NCBI RefSeq assembly: GCF_000519205.1
Contig: NZ_JAFB01000045.1
Span: forward strand, 20,877 to 71,748
DNA: 50,872 nucleotides
Reading direction: 5' to 3'
Source of the DNA: Amycolatopsis taiwanensis DSM 45107
GTDB taxonomy: Bacteria > Actinomycetota > Actinomycetes > Mycobacteriales > Pseudonocardiaceae
Below the pieces are notes generated by a model, which searched no databases, had not been told where the DNA came from, and saw nothing but the letters and a program-made list of their open reading frames with translations. Positions 24,359-32,889 of the stretch are shown piece after piece (position 1 is the stretch's first letter; each line of letters starts with the position of its first letter). The translations under genes and the position numbers were made by a program.

Positions 24359-25279
24359 GTGGTGACGGTTTCGACGCTTGCTCCTGTGCGATTGGGTTTC
24401 GGGCCTGCGGCTGTGGTGCTGGGGGCACTGTCGCTGTCGGCGTCTTCGGTGCTGATCGTGCTCGCGGGGACGTCGTCGGTGACCACGGCCTTCTGGCGCT
24501 GCTTCTTCGCCGTGGTGCTGCTCGCCCCGTTACTGGTACGGGAGATCCGGCGGCATGGGCGGCCCGATGGCCGCACCGTCGTGTCCGGGCTGCTCGCCGG
24601 GTTGTGCCTGGGCGCGGATTTCCTGATGTGGAACATCAGCATCGGGGACGTGGGTGCCGGGATCTCGACGGTGCTGGTCAACATGCAGGTGGTGCTGTTC
24701 CCGCTCCTGGTGCGGTTCGTGACCGGTGTCCGGCTCCCGCGGCGCTTCGTGGTGGCGCTGCCGGTTCTGCTGGCCTCGGTCACCCTCGCCGGCGGGCTGG
24801 TGGGTCCGACTCCCGTGGGGGAGAACCCGTTGCGCGGCACGGTTCTCGCGCTCGCGGCGGCACTCGGGTACTCCGGTTATCTGTACTTCAACCGGGGCAG
24901 CGGGGTCCGGTCGCCACGGCATTTCGTGACGCCGGTCTTCCTGGCCAGTGCTTCGGCGGGAGCGCTCGCCGCGGTCGTGGGCGTCATGACCTCGGGGATC
25001 GGGGTCGACCTCCCCATCCGGGCATGGATCGCGCTCGCGTTCGTGGCGTTGACCGGGCAGGCACTGGGCTGGCTCCTGATCGGCTGGGGTCTGCCGCGGC
25101 TGGCGCCGGCGCTGTCGTCGGCACTGCTTCTGCTGCAACCGATCGGCGCGGAACTCCTCGCGATCGCCGTACTCGGCCAGATCCCGACCGCACTGCAAGT
25201 CACCGGTTGTGTCCTGGTACTCGTGACCGTCTGGCTGCTCGCACGCGGTGGCGCCGAACGAACGGCTTCTCGGGCGTGA
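24359..25279 (+). CDS. EamA/DMT-superfamily transporter
   Basis: A 306-residue membrane protein with ten predicted helices arranged as two EamA repeats (about 8-145 and 155-300). The first repeat contains TTAFWRCFFAVVLLAPLLVREI and the second LTGQALGWLLIGWGLPRLAPALSSALLLLQPIGAELLAIAVLGQ, both characteristic of the family, which exports amino acids and other metabolites. It starts at GTG 24359 or the adjacent GTG 24362, with GGAG nearby. It is under probable control of the divergent LysR regulator. Confidence 0.9.
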   Translation: MVTVSTLAPVRLGFGPAAVVLGALSLSASSVLIVLAGTSSVTTAFWRCFFAVVLLAPLLVREIRRHGRPDGRTVVSGLLAGLCLGADFLMWNISIGDVGAGISTVLVNMQVVLFPLLVRFVTGVRLPRRFVVALPVLLASVTLAGGLVGPTPVGENPLRGTVLALAAALGYSGYLYFNRGSGVRSPRHFVTPVFLASASAGALAAVVGVMTSGIGVDLPIRAWIALAFVALTGQALGWLLIGWGLPRLAPALSSALLLLQPIGAELLAIAVLGQIPTALQVTGCVLVLVTVWLLARGGAERTASRA

Positions 25280-25417
25280 GTCCTGCCGGGTCCGTACGCC
25301 GCGATCAGACCGACCGGTTAGTCGCAATGGCGCAGACCATACGGCCGAACGGGTGAGGTTTGGCTGACGGAAATCCGCGTCTTGCCGTGAAAGATCGTCC
25401 GAAAATAATCTTCTGGC

Positions 25418-25423
25418 TATATT
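25418..25423 (+). promoter_or_regulatory. Candidate -10 box of the solute-binding fusion gene (leaderless)
   Basis: TATATT with a 7-nt gap to GTG 25431 and no ribosome binding site. It lies at the end of the 151-nt gap after the EamA gene, whose last 40 nt are AT-rich. Confidence 0.5.
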
Positions 25424-25430
25424 TTCACCC

Positions 25431-27134
25431 GTGGGCTTCGTCGCTGCGTTTTCCCTGTTCAACGATGTTGGTACGGCCGCGTCCACCATCGTCGGCATCT
25501 GTGGCGCCATAACGGCGGTGGGCGCGCTGGCCAGGGCCGCCGGGGCGAGCCGTCGGCGGGCGCGCGCCCGCGCGCTCAAGATCTCGTGGCAGGTCGGGTC
25601 ACGGGCGGAGCAGACCGGTGCGCTGGCGTTGAACGAGTCGAAGACGACCTTCGAAAACGTGGTGCTGACCGTCGCATGCGGCATTCACGGCCGCGAGGTG
25701 CGGCAGGACCTCGGCCTGCTGCGCGCCGGTCAGGACTATCTCTGGGCGAGCACGGTGGTTCACGAGTCGTTAAGATCAAGAAAGGTTGATCATGGGCTAG
25801 ACCAGGGAAACGGTGCTTCGCACGACAGGAGGCCGCATGGCGTACAGGTCACCTTCCGCAACGGCAGAAGGTACTGGTTCCGCGACGACAAGCGGGTCGA
25901 GCGCGTGAAGTCCCTGGTGATCTGGGCGGAGCAGACCCGCGCGAAGACGCTCGCCCGCTACTTCGGGCAGTGGAGCCCGTTCCATCGCTCCTACCCGGTC
26001 TCGGTCAAGGTGCAGCCGTTCGAACGGACCGAGGCGCTCGAGCACGCGTTCATGCGGCTGGCGGAAACCGGCGATCCGCCGCGGGGCCACGAGGTGCCCG
26101 ACGTCGTCGTGGGGCCACACGACTGGATCGGCCGGGTCGCCCGCGACGAATCGGTGGTCGAGCCGCCCCTCAACCCGAAGTGGGTGCGCCCGATATCGCC
26201 GTCCGCCCTGGAGGCGCTGAGCAGGAACGACCGGTTGTACGCCATACCGTACGTCTTCGACAGCGTGGCGTTGATCCGTAACAACGCGCTCACCGGGCCC
26301 GGCCCCATGCCCACGAGCCTGGCCGAGGCCGTCGCCGCCGGGGAGAAAGCCCTCGAAGCCAAGGGAATCGAGGACGGCAGTGCGCTCGCGCTTCAGGTCG
26401 GCGCGCCGGACGCACACGGCAACGCCGGCGACCCGTTCCACATGTGGCCGCTGTTCGCCAGCTTGGGTGGCTCGTTCTTCGGGTTTCGCGGGCAGGAATC
26501 GGGTGCCGGCTCCTTCGACGACATCTCCCGCTGGCGGGAGTCCTTTGTGGACGCGTTCGTGCGGCTTGCCGAACTGGGCTGCGCGCCGGACGGGAAGGGC
26601 GTCTTGCGTCCCACGCTCGGGCGGGCGGAGGCGCTGGAGTTGTTCCTGTCGGGGCGCGCGCCGTTCTTCGTCTGCTCGTCCCGTGGCCTCGCCGCGATCC
26701 GGGACCGGAAACTGGACGTCACCGTGGGTGTCGTCCCACCCGCCGGGGACCAGCCGGCGCAGCCGATGGTCTCGGTGTACGGCATGTACATCTATCGCGA
26801 CGCGCCGAACCTGCCCGCCGCCCGCGACCTGTTGACCAGCTACGTTTCCCAGCCGCGCGCGGGCCTGGACCTCAACCGGTTCCAGCAGCTCGTGCCGGTG
26901 CAGGACGAGGCCATGTCCAAGATCGGCGAGCGCGACCCGGTCCTGCGGCCCTACGTCGAACAATGCCGCAGGGGCCTGCACATGCCGTCGTGGCCGGAGA
27001 TGCGTGAGGCGTGGCAACTCGTCGGCCGCGCGCAGTACGAGGTGCTCGCGGGCGACGGTGGCGATCCGCGTGAGCTGGCGGCGGTCACCGCCGAGCGGGG
27101 ATGGGAGCTGCTGCGGCAGGCGCGCGGAGCGTGA
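25431..27134 (+). CDS. Membrane-anchored MalE-like solute-binding-domain fusion protein
   Basis: A 567-residue protein of unusual build. Residues about 3-38 are hydrophobic and followed by SRRRARARAL, an anchor whose positive-inside signal would leave the rest in the cytoplasm. Residues about 50-170 form a beta-rich module (NESKTTFENVVLTVACGIHGREVRQDLGLL, then VTFRNGRRYWFRDDKRV). Residues about 185-560 resemble maltose/extracellular solute-binding proteins (cluster 1): VPDVVVGPHDWIGR, ALSRNDRLYAIPYVFDSVALIRNN, FHMWPLFASLGGSFFGF, RAEALELFLSGRAPFFVC and MPSWPEMREAWQLVG match MalE landmarks in order. There is no cleavable signal peptide, no lipobox and no ABC permease or ATPase nearby. The linker around 25757-25800 is AT-rich and odd in composition. 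GTG 25431 follows a leaderless -10 box. The role is unknown; intracellular ligand sensing is an inference. Confidence 0.8.
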   Translation: MGFVAAFSLFNDVGTAASTIVGICGAITAVGALARAAGASRRRARARALKISWQVGSRAEQTGALALNESKTTFENVVLTVACGIHGREVRQDLGLLRAGQDYLWASTVVHESLRSRKVDHGLDQGNGASHDRRPHGVQVTFRNGRRYWFRDDKRVERVKSLVIWAEQTRAKTLARYFGQWSPFHRSYPVSVKVQPFERTEALEHAFMRLAETGDPPRGHEVPDVVVGPHDWIGRVARDESVVEPPLNPKWVRPISPSALEALSRNDRLYAIPYVFDSVALIRNNALTGPGPMPTSLAEAVAAGEKALEAKGIEDGSALALQVGAPDAHGNAGDPFHMWPLFASLGGSFFGFRGQESGAGSFDDISRWRESFVDAFVRLAELGCAPDGKGVLRPTLGRAEALELFLSGRAPFFVCSSRGLAAIRDRKLDVTVGVVPPAGDQPAQPMVSVYGMYIYRDAPNLPAARDLLTSYVSQPRAGLDLNRFQQLVPVQDEAMSKIGERDPVLRPYVEQCRRGLHMPSWPEMREAWQLVGRAQYEVLAGDGGDPRELAAVTAERGWELLRQARGA

Positions 27135-27261
27135 CCTGACCTTGCCGTCGCGGGCTGTGGGTGGCCCGGCGGGGCCAAAGTCGCCCGCATTTCTGTGCCG
27201 CGGGGCCGGAGTTGACCGCGCCGGGTGGCCCGGGTCGCGGCGCCTGCCGCAGGCTGGGCGC

Positions 27262-28572
27262 ATGGCTGCGCGAGTCCTGGTGATCGGTACCGGCTTCGCC
27301 GGTTTCTTCTGCCTGCGAACCCTGGCGCGACGGCTGCCCGCCGAGGCGGCCGAGCTGGTGGCGGTGAACCCGTCCGACTACATGCTGTACGTGCCGTTGC
27401 TGCCGGAGGTCGCGGGCGGAGTCCTCGACCCGAGGAACATCGCCGTGTCGCTCCGGACCGAACTGCCCCGGACCCGGCTGGTGCTGGGGGCCGCGACCGG
27501 CGTGGACGTCGGGAGCCGCACCTGCGGGATCGTCGATGCCGAGGGGCGTGAGCGGACCCTGGACTGGGACCGGCTCGTGGTCACCTGCGGTGCCGTCACC
27601 CGGTTGCTGTCGGTGCCGGGAGTCGAGGAACACGCCAGGGGATTCAAGAACATCGCCGAGGCACTCTACCTGCGGGACCACATTCTCGCGCAGGTCGAAC
27701 TCGCGCCGCACGAGCAGGACCCGGTCGAGCGGATGGCGCGGACGACCGTGGTCGTCGTCGGTGCGGGCTACACCGGCAGCGAGCTCGCCGCGCAGATCGC
27801 GCTCCTGGCCAAGGAAGCGGTGCGCCACAACCCGGAGATGCGGGAAGACGAGATTCGCGTCCTCGTGCTCGACCTCGCCGACCGGATGCTGCCCGGCCTC
27901 GACCCGAGGCTGTCTGCGCCCGCCGAGCAGGCGTTGCGCAGCCACGGCATCGATGTGCGGCTCCGCACGACCGTCACGGAGGTGACACCGACATCCGTCC
28001 AGCTCTCCGACGGCCAGGAGATCGCCACGCGGACCGTGGTGTGGTGCGTCGGCGTGCGGCCCGACCCGCTGATCGACTCGATGGGACTGCCGACGCGGCA
28101 AGGGCGGCTCACCGTCGACGAGCACCTGCGGGTTCCCGGGTACGACGGCGTGTTCGCCGCCGGGGACGCCGCCGCAGTGCCCGATCCCGGGCGTCCGGGT
28201 GACATTACGCCGATGACCGCGCAACACGCGCAGCGGCAGGGCAAGGTCGCGGCCGAAGGTGTTGCCGCGTCGCTGGGGTTCGGTGAGTCCCGGCCGTACC
28301 GGCACCGGGATCTCGGTTTCGTCGTGGATCTCGGTGGCAGCAAGGCGGTCGCCGATCCGTTGCGCGTGCCGCTGTCCGGGTTCCCGGCGAAGGTGGTCAC
28401 CCGCGGCTACCACCTGCTGGCGCTGCCGGCCGGCCGGTTGCGGGTCGCCACGGGCTGGCTCAACGAGGCCGTCTCGGACCGTCCGATCGTCCATTTCGGA
28501 CTCGTGCCCGGCCGGGGCATGGCGGCGGGTGCGGTGGACGACGTGCGCCGGGCACAGTCGCGACCGGCCTGA
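27262..28572 (+). CDS. Type II NADH dehydrogenase-like FAD/NAD(P)-dependent oxidoreductase
   Basis: A 436-residue flavoprotein of the NDH-2 family. It has an N-terminal FAD-binding loop VLVIGTGFAGFFCLRTL (residues 5-21), a second dinucleotide loop VVVVGAGYTGSELAAQ (about 160-175) and the C-terminal FAD motif GYDGVFAAGDAAAVPD (about 294-309). NDH-2 enzymes oxidise NADH and reduce quinone without pumping protons, bound to the inner face of the membrane by a C-terminal amphipathic region. The ATG is 127 nt after the solute-binding fusion gene; its ribosome binding site is weak. It is convergent, 1 nt apart, with the PucR-type gene. Confidence 0.88.
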   Translation: MAARVLVIGTGFAGFFCLRTLARRLPAEAAELVAVNPSDYMLYVPLLPEVAGGVLDPRNIAVSLRTELPRTRLVLGAATGVDVGSRTCGIVDAEGRERTLDWDRLVVTCGAVTRLLSVPGVEEHARGFKNIAEALYLRDHILAQVELAPHEQDPVERMARTTVVVVGAGYTGSELAAQIALLAKEAVRHNPEMREDEIRVLVLDLADRMLPGLDPRLSAPAEQALRSHGIDVRLRTTVTEVTPTSVQLSDGQEIATRTVVWCVGVRPDPLIDSMGLPTRQGRLTVDEHLRVPGYDGVFAAGDAAAVPDPGRPGDITPMTAQHAQRQGKVAAEGVAASLGFGESRPYRHRDLGFVVDLGGSKAVADPLRVPLSGFPAKVVTRGYHLLALPAGRLRVATGWLNEAVSDRPIVHFGLVPGRGMAAGAVDDVRRAQSRPA

Positions 28573-28573
28573 C

Positions 28574-30286
28574 TCACGCGCCGACGCGTGGCCCGTCACC
28601 GTGAAGGAGCTGCCAGGCCCGGGTGGCGATCTGGAGATTCAGGCGGGTGTCGACGTCGGACAGGTCGAACCCGCCGATCTCGCGGATGCGGGCCAGCCGG
28701 TAGCGCAGGGTGCTGCGGTGGATGACCAGCGAGTCGGCCGCGCGGTCGTAGTTGCCGCCGCACTCCAGGTATTCGAACAGGGTGCGGACGAGCTGGGCAT
28801 GCCGCCGGTCGTCATAGTCCAGGAGCGGGCCGAGCCACTCGCGCATGAAGTCCTCGACACCGGCCCGGTTGTCGTGGACGCCGAGGATCCGGTAGACGCC
28901 CAGGTCTTCGAAGGTCGTCGCGCCGTACGGGGACGCCGACTCCTCGCGGACGGCCAACGCCTGCCTGGCTTCCGCGTAGGAACGGGGTACTTCGGCCGGG
29001 CGGGAGCATCGCCCGCCGACACCGATCGCTCCGGCCTCCGTCCCGAGCTGCGCCGCCAGCGCACCGTAGAGGGCGGGCACGTCGAGCGGCTCGGCGATGA
29101 GCAGGACCGCCACCCCGGCGTGCCGGGACACCAGGATCCTCCGCTCCCACGACCGGAAGGCGCGCCGCGCGGCCGACGCGACGGCCTCCTCTTCGCCCCG
29201 GCACCGCCACCGGACCGCGACGAGCCGGTGTGGGGCGTGCAGGTCGTGTCCGATCGCGGCGGCCCGGGCGAACGCGCTTTCGTCGTCGGTACCGGAGATG
29301 AGGTCCGCCACCAGATCCCGGTGCACGCGTAGCTCGACTTCGGCGAGGCTTCGCTGGTGGGCGAGTTCGAGCGCGAGGACCGTCGTCGCGTATTCGACCA
29401 CGAAGGTTTCGTAGTCACCGGCGGAATGTTCGTCGTCGAGCAGTACGAGAACGCCGAGCACGTCGCCGCGTGGGCGCACGAGCGAGATGATCCTGCGATG
29501 CTCGCGCAACGGCCCGGCGTGTGCGATGAGCTTGGTGACGAAGGCCTGCCGCTGCGACGCGGCGGGCGGCTTGGGATAGTCGCCCGGCACGGGCAGGCCC
29601 GCCCACTGCCGCAGGTTTCCGAACGCGTCCTCGATCGCCACGGGCAGCCCGGTCAGGGTGTGGACGGCCCGCGCGATGCCGGCCTCCCCCTCGCCGGATG
29701 CGGACGCCCGGGTCAGCACCTCGTGCACGATCGTCCGTTGCTCCAGGCGGGAGATCGTGGTGGTCAGCTCGTCGTTGATACGCCGCAGTTCGGCGACGTG
29801 TTCGCGGTCGCCGCGGTGCAGCGAGGCGCTGGCCATCGCCGCCGCGACCTGCTGACACAGCGCCTCCATGAGGAACCGCTCGTCTGCCGAGGGGTCCGCG
29901 TCACACCGCAACACCAGATAACCCAGCTGCGAACCCATGCTGCGGAGCGGAAACCCCCACCGCCAGCCGCCGTCACCGGCGTCGAGCGCACCACCGGCCG
30001 GCCCGAGCCGGGCGACGCACGTGGCGAGCGACGGATTCGCCCCGTCGAAGGCCGGCGCGGGAAGCAGCCGGCCACCCGTGGCGAGGTAGCACGCCTCGAC
30101 CTCACCGGGCACGACTTCCGGTGCCCACCGTGCCACCAGCCCCAGGATCTCGTCCTGGTCGTGGCTGCCGAACAGCCGCGAAGACAGGTGCATCAGGCGG
30201 TGGAAACCGGCGAGCGGGCCGGGGTGCACAGTGGACAGCGCTCCGCCGGGTCGGTGCGGTACTCGTTCTCCTCCGTCGACGGACAC
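28574..30286 (-). CDS. PucR/CdaR-family transcriptional regulator with GAF-like sensor
   Basis: A 570-residue regulator. An N-terminal GAF-like segment (about 30-150, with SMGSQLGYLVLRCDADPSADERFLMEALCQQVAAAMA) leads into a helical linker and a second sensor-like part, then a CdaR GGDEF-like domain (about 320-450) and a C-terminal PucR HTH_30 (LFEYLECGGNYDRAADSLVIHRSTLRYRLARIREIGGFDL, about 505-545). Such proteins typically activate catabolic operons in response to a substrate. GTG 30286 has GGGAGGTGA as its ribosome binding site 6 nt upstream. It is divergent from the dnaK operon. Confidence 0.9.
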   Translation of the reverse strand: MSVDGGERVPHRPGGALSTVHPGPLAGFHRLMHLSSRLFGSHDQDEILGLVARWAPEVVPGEVEACYLATGGRLLPAPAFDGANPSLATCVARLGPAGGALDAGDGGWRWGFPLRSMGSQLGYLVLRCDADPSADERFLMEALCQQVAAAMASASLHRGDREHVAELRRINDELTTTISRLEQRTIVHEVLTRASASGEGEAGIARAVHTLTGLPVAIEDAFGNLRQWAGLPVPGDYPKPPAASQRQAFVTKLIAHAGPLREHRRIISLVRPRGDVLGVLVLLDDEHSAGDYETFVVEYATTVLALELAHQRSLAEVELRVHRDLVADLISGTDDESAFARAAAIGHDLHAPHRLVAVRWRCRGEEEAVASAARRAFRSWERRILVSRHAGVAVLLIAEPLDVPALYGALAAQLGTEAGAIGVGGRCSRPAEVPRSYAEARQALAVREESASPYGATTFEDLGVYRILGVHDNRAGVEDFMREWLGPLLDYDDRRHAQLVRTLFEYLECGGNYDRAADSLVIHRSTLRYRLARIREIGGFDLSDVDTRLNLQIATRAWQLLHGDGPRVGA

Positions 30287-30331
30287 CCGATCACCTCCCG
30301 CGGGCAGCGTGAGCCGGTAAGGAAAAGCCTA

Positions 30332-30347
30332 CGAGCGCTTGCGCTCG
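30332..30347. promoter_or_regulatory. 16-bp palindrome between the PucR gene and dnaK
   Basis: CGAGCGCTTGCGCTCG is a palindrome with 7-bp arms around TT, 45 nt upstream of the PucR-type gene start and 174 nt upstream of dnaK. It is a candidate operator for either gene. No HspR HAIR (CTTGAGT-N7-ACTCAAG) or CIRCE element was found in 30287-30520; the rest of that 234-nt gap shows no confident promoter. Confidence 0.45.
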
Positions 30348-30520
30348 CCTGCCGGGTTTCCGGCCGCCGGTTCGCCCTGGCGGGCCGAGACGGTCGCGGC
30401 GGCCGGATTGGACTGTCGCGTGGGTACGGTGCCAACCCGGCCTCGCAGGCCGGAATTCCGGGCCGAATTTCCCTCCGTGGGGCGCAAGCCCGGCTGCGCC
30501 GGCCTTGAGAGGCTGGGTGA

Positions 30521-32401
30521 ATGGCCAGGGCAGTAGGTATCGACCTGGGCACCACCAACTCCGTGATCGCCGCCTGGGAAGGCGGCGAAGCCCGGGTCGT
30601 GCCCAACAGCGAGGGAGCGCGCACCACGCCGTCCGTGGTCGCCTTCACCGAGCAGGGCGAACGGCTGGTCGGCCAGCTCGCCCGCCGCCAGGCGATTCTC
30701 AACCCCAAGGGCACGATCTACTCGTCAAAGCGGTTCATCGGCCGGCGGTTCGACGAAATCGGCGACGAAGCGAAGGCGGTCGCCTTCGACGTGGTGGCCG
30801 ACGAGCAGGGGAACGCGCGGTTCGACGTGCGTGGCAAGCGTTATGCCCCCGAGGAGATCAGTGCGCAGGTGCTGCGCAAGCTCGCCGACGACGCCGGCAA
30901 GCAACTCGGCGAGCGCGTTACCCAAGCAGTGATCACGGTTCCCGCCTACTTCAACGACGCGCAACGCACGGCGACGAAGGACGCGGGCCGGATCGCGGGT
31001 CTGGAAGTGCTGCGCATCATCAACGAACCGACCGCGGCCGCACTGGCGTACGGGCTGGACAAACACGGACACGAGACCGTGCTGGTGTTCGACCTCGGCG
31101 GCGGCACCTTCGACGTCAGCGTGCTCGACGTCGGTGACGGCGTGGTCGAGGTGCGGGCCACCTCCGGCGACGGCCACCTCGGCGGGGACGACTTCGACCG
31201 CCGGCTCGTCGACTTCCTGGCCGACGAGTTCCAGCGCGAGCAGGGGATCGACCTGCGCAAGGATCCCCAGGCGCTGCAACGGCTCTTCGAAGCCGCGGAA
31301 AAGGCGAAGGTGGAGCTGAGCTCGGTCAGCCAGACCCAGGTGAACCTGCCGTTCATCACCGCGGACGCGGCGGGCCCGAAGCACCTGACCACGACCGTGA
31401 TGCGGTCGAAGTTCGAGCAGCTCACCGACGACCTGGTGCAGCGCTGCCTGGCCCCGGTCAAGCAGGCCATGAGCGACGCCAAGGTCGCCGACGCCGACCT
31501 CGACGAGGTCATCCTGGTCGGCGGGGCCACCCGGATGCCGGCCGTGCAGACCCTGGTGCGGCGGCTGACCGGGGGCAAGGACCCGAACATGAGCGTCAAC
31601 CCGGACGAGGTCGTGGCGATCGGCGCGGCGGTGCAGGCCGGGGTGCTCAAGGGCGAGGTCTCCGACGTCCTGTTGCTCGACGTGACACCGCTTTCGCTGG
31701 GCGTGGAGACTCGCGGCGGGGTGATGACCAAGATCATCGAGCGGAACACCACGATTCCGGCACGCCGCAGCGAGGTCTTCTCGACCGCGGAGGACAGCCA
31801 GACCGCGGTGGACGTCGTGGTGCTGCAGGGCGAACGCGAACGCGCCGCGGACAACCGGGTACTCGGCCGGTTCCGGCTGGAGAACATCCGGACCGCGCCC
31901 CGCGGCGAGCCGCAGATCGAGGTCACCTTCGACATCGACGCCAACGGGATTCTCAACGTCACCGCCCGCGACCGGGACACCGGCGCCGAACAGGGCATCA
32001 CCATCAGCGAAAGCTCCAATTTGGACACCGGCGAGGTGGACCGGATGGTGGCCGAGGCCGAGCGCAACCGCGCCCAGGACCGTGAGCTGCGGGTGGCCGT
32101 GGACGCGCGCAACGAACTGGACTCGACCGCCTACCAGGTGGAGCGCCGGCTGACCGAACTCGGTGACGCCGCACCCCCGCACGAACGGTCGCGCGCCGAA
32201 CTGCTCGTGACGGACGCGCGGGAGGCCGTCAAGTCGGAGGCGCCGCTGGACCGCGTGCGGTCGCTGACCTCGGAACTGCAGCAGGTCTACCACGGCCTCG
32301 CCGCACACCAGGGCGTGGCGGGCGGGCAGGCGCCACCGTCGCAGGAGGGCGGCGGCGACGGCGGCGACGACGTTGTCGACGCGGAGTTCGACCGGAGTTG
32401 A
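30521..32401 (+). CDS. dnaK: Molecular chaperone DnaK (Hsp70)
   Basis: A 626-residue Hsp70. The nucleotide-binding domain (1-375) has GIDLGTTNSV, VITVPAYFNDAQR, INEPTAAALAYG, VFDLGGGTFDVSVLDV and VILVGGATRMPAVQ. The substrate-binding domain begins after the linker DVLLLDVTPLSLGVETRGG (about 385-403) and is followed by the helical lid and a Gly-rich tail ending DDVVDAEFDRS. The ATG follows GAGAGG by 8 nt. It heads an operon with grpE, cbpA, cbpM and clpB on the same strand, with gaps of 4-7 nt or overlaps. The use of cbpM instead of hspR suggests this may be a second, specialised copy rather than the main heat-shock dnaK; that is an inference, because the rest of the genome is not visible. Confidence 0.96.
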   Translation: MARAVGIDLGTTNSVIAAWEGGEARVVPNSEGARTTPSVVAFTEQGERLVGQLARRQAILNPKGTIYSSKRFIGRRFDEIGDEAKAVAFDVVADEQGNARFDVRGKRYAPEEISAQVLRKLADDAGKQLGERVTQAVITVPAYFNDAQRTATKDAGRIAGLEVLRIINEPTAAALAYGLDKHGHETVLVFDLGGGTFDVSVLDVGDGVVEVRATSGDGHLGGDDFDRRLVDFLADEFQREQGIDLRKDPQALQRLFEAAEKAKVELSSVSQTQVNLPFITADAAGPKHLTTTVMRSKFEQLTDDLVQRCLAPVKQAMSDAKVADADLDEVILVGGATRMPAVQTLVRRLTGGKDPNMSVNPDEVVAIGAAVQAGVLKGEVSDVLLLDVTPLSLGVETRGGVMTKIIERNTTIPARRSEVFSTAEDSQTAVDVVVLQGERERAADNRVLGRFRLENIRTAPRGEPQIEVTFDIDANGILNVTARDRDTGAEQGITISESSNLDTGEVDRMVAEAERNRAQDRELRVAVDARNELDSTAYQVERRLTELGDAAPPHERSRAELLVTDAREAVKSEAPLDRVRSLTSELQQVYHGLAAHQGVAGGQAPPSQEGGGDGGDDVVDAEFDRS

Positions 32402-32405
32402 CCCC

Positions 32406-32882
32406 ATGGCCGAAGAACCCGCGATCGCCCGGGAGGACGCTGACACCGGCGGAGGCGCAGATGCCGCCGAGTTGGAGGACCGCTGGCGCCGTGCGGTGGC
32501 CGACCTGGACAACCTGCGCAAGCGGTTCGCCCGGGAGTTGAGCCGCGAACGGCTTGCCGAGCGCAACAGCATATTGCGGGCCTGGCTTCCGGTGGTGGAC
32601 AACCTCGAACGCGCGCTGGCCCACGCCGGTGAAGACGCCAGCCCCGTCGTGGGCGGTGTTCGGGCCGTGCGGGACCAGGCCGTGGATCTCCTGGCGCAGC
32701 TGGGCTACCCGCGCCAGGACCAGACGGGTGTGCCGTTCGACCCGCACCGCCACGAGGTGGTCGAGGTGGTCGCCGATGCCCGATACGCCGACGGCACCGT
32801 GGTGCGGGTGGTTCGCCCGGGCTACGGCGAGGGCGAAACCCAACTGCGCCCGGCGGCCGTCGCGGTGAACCGGCGGGGGTGA
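32406..32882 (+). CDS. grpE: Nucleotide exchange factor GrpE
   Basis: A 158-residue protein with an acidic N-terminus (AEEPAIAREDADTGG), the long dimerisation helix with ELEDRWRRAVADLDNLRKRFARELSRERLAERNSILRAWLPVVDNLERAL (about 22-75), and the C-terminal beta domain with GVPFDPHRHEVVEVV and VVRVVRPGYGEG that contacts DnaK. It is shorter than housekeeping actinobacterial GrpE (about 200), mostly because of a reduced N-terminal tail. ATG 32406 is 4 nt after the dnaK stop. Confidence 0.94.
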   Translation: MAEEPAIAREDADTGGGADAAELEDRWRRAVADLDNLRKRFARELSRERLAERNSILRAWLPVVDNLERALAHAGEDASPVVGGVRAVRDQAVDLLAQLGYPRQDQTGVPFDPHRHEVVEVVADARYADGTVVRVVRPGYGEGETQLRPAAVAVNRRG

Positions 32883-32889
32883 TCGCGGC

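Noticed and set aside
30287..30520. HAIR or CIRCE heat-shock operator upstream of dnaK
   Set aside because: CTTGAG occurs near 30505, but there is no matching ACTCAAG arm at the required spacing, and no CIRCE inverted repeat.
30725..32602. A 625-codon minus-strand frame opposite dnaK
   Set aside because: Antisense shadow of a strongly conserved chaperone gene; no start signal or motif.
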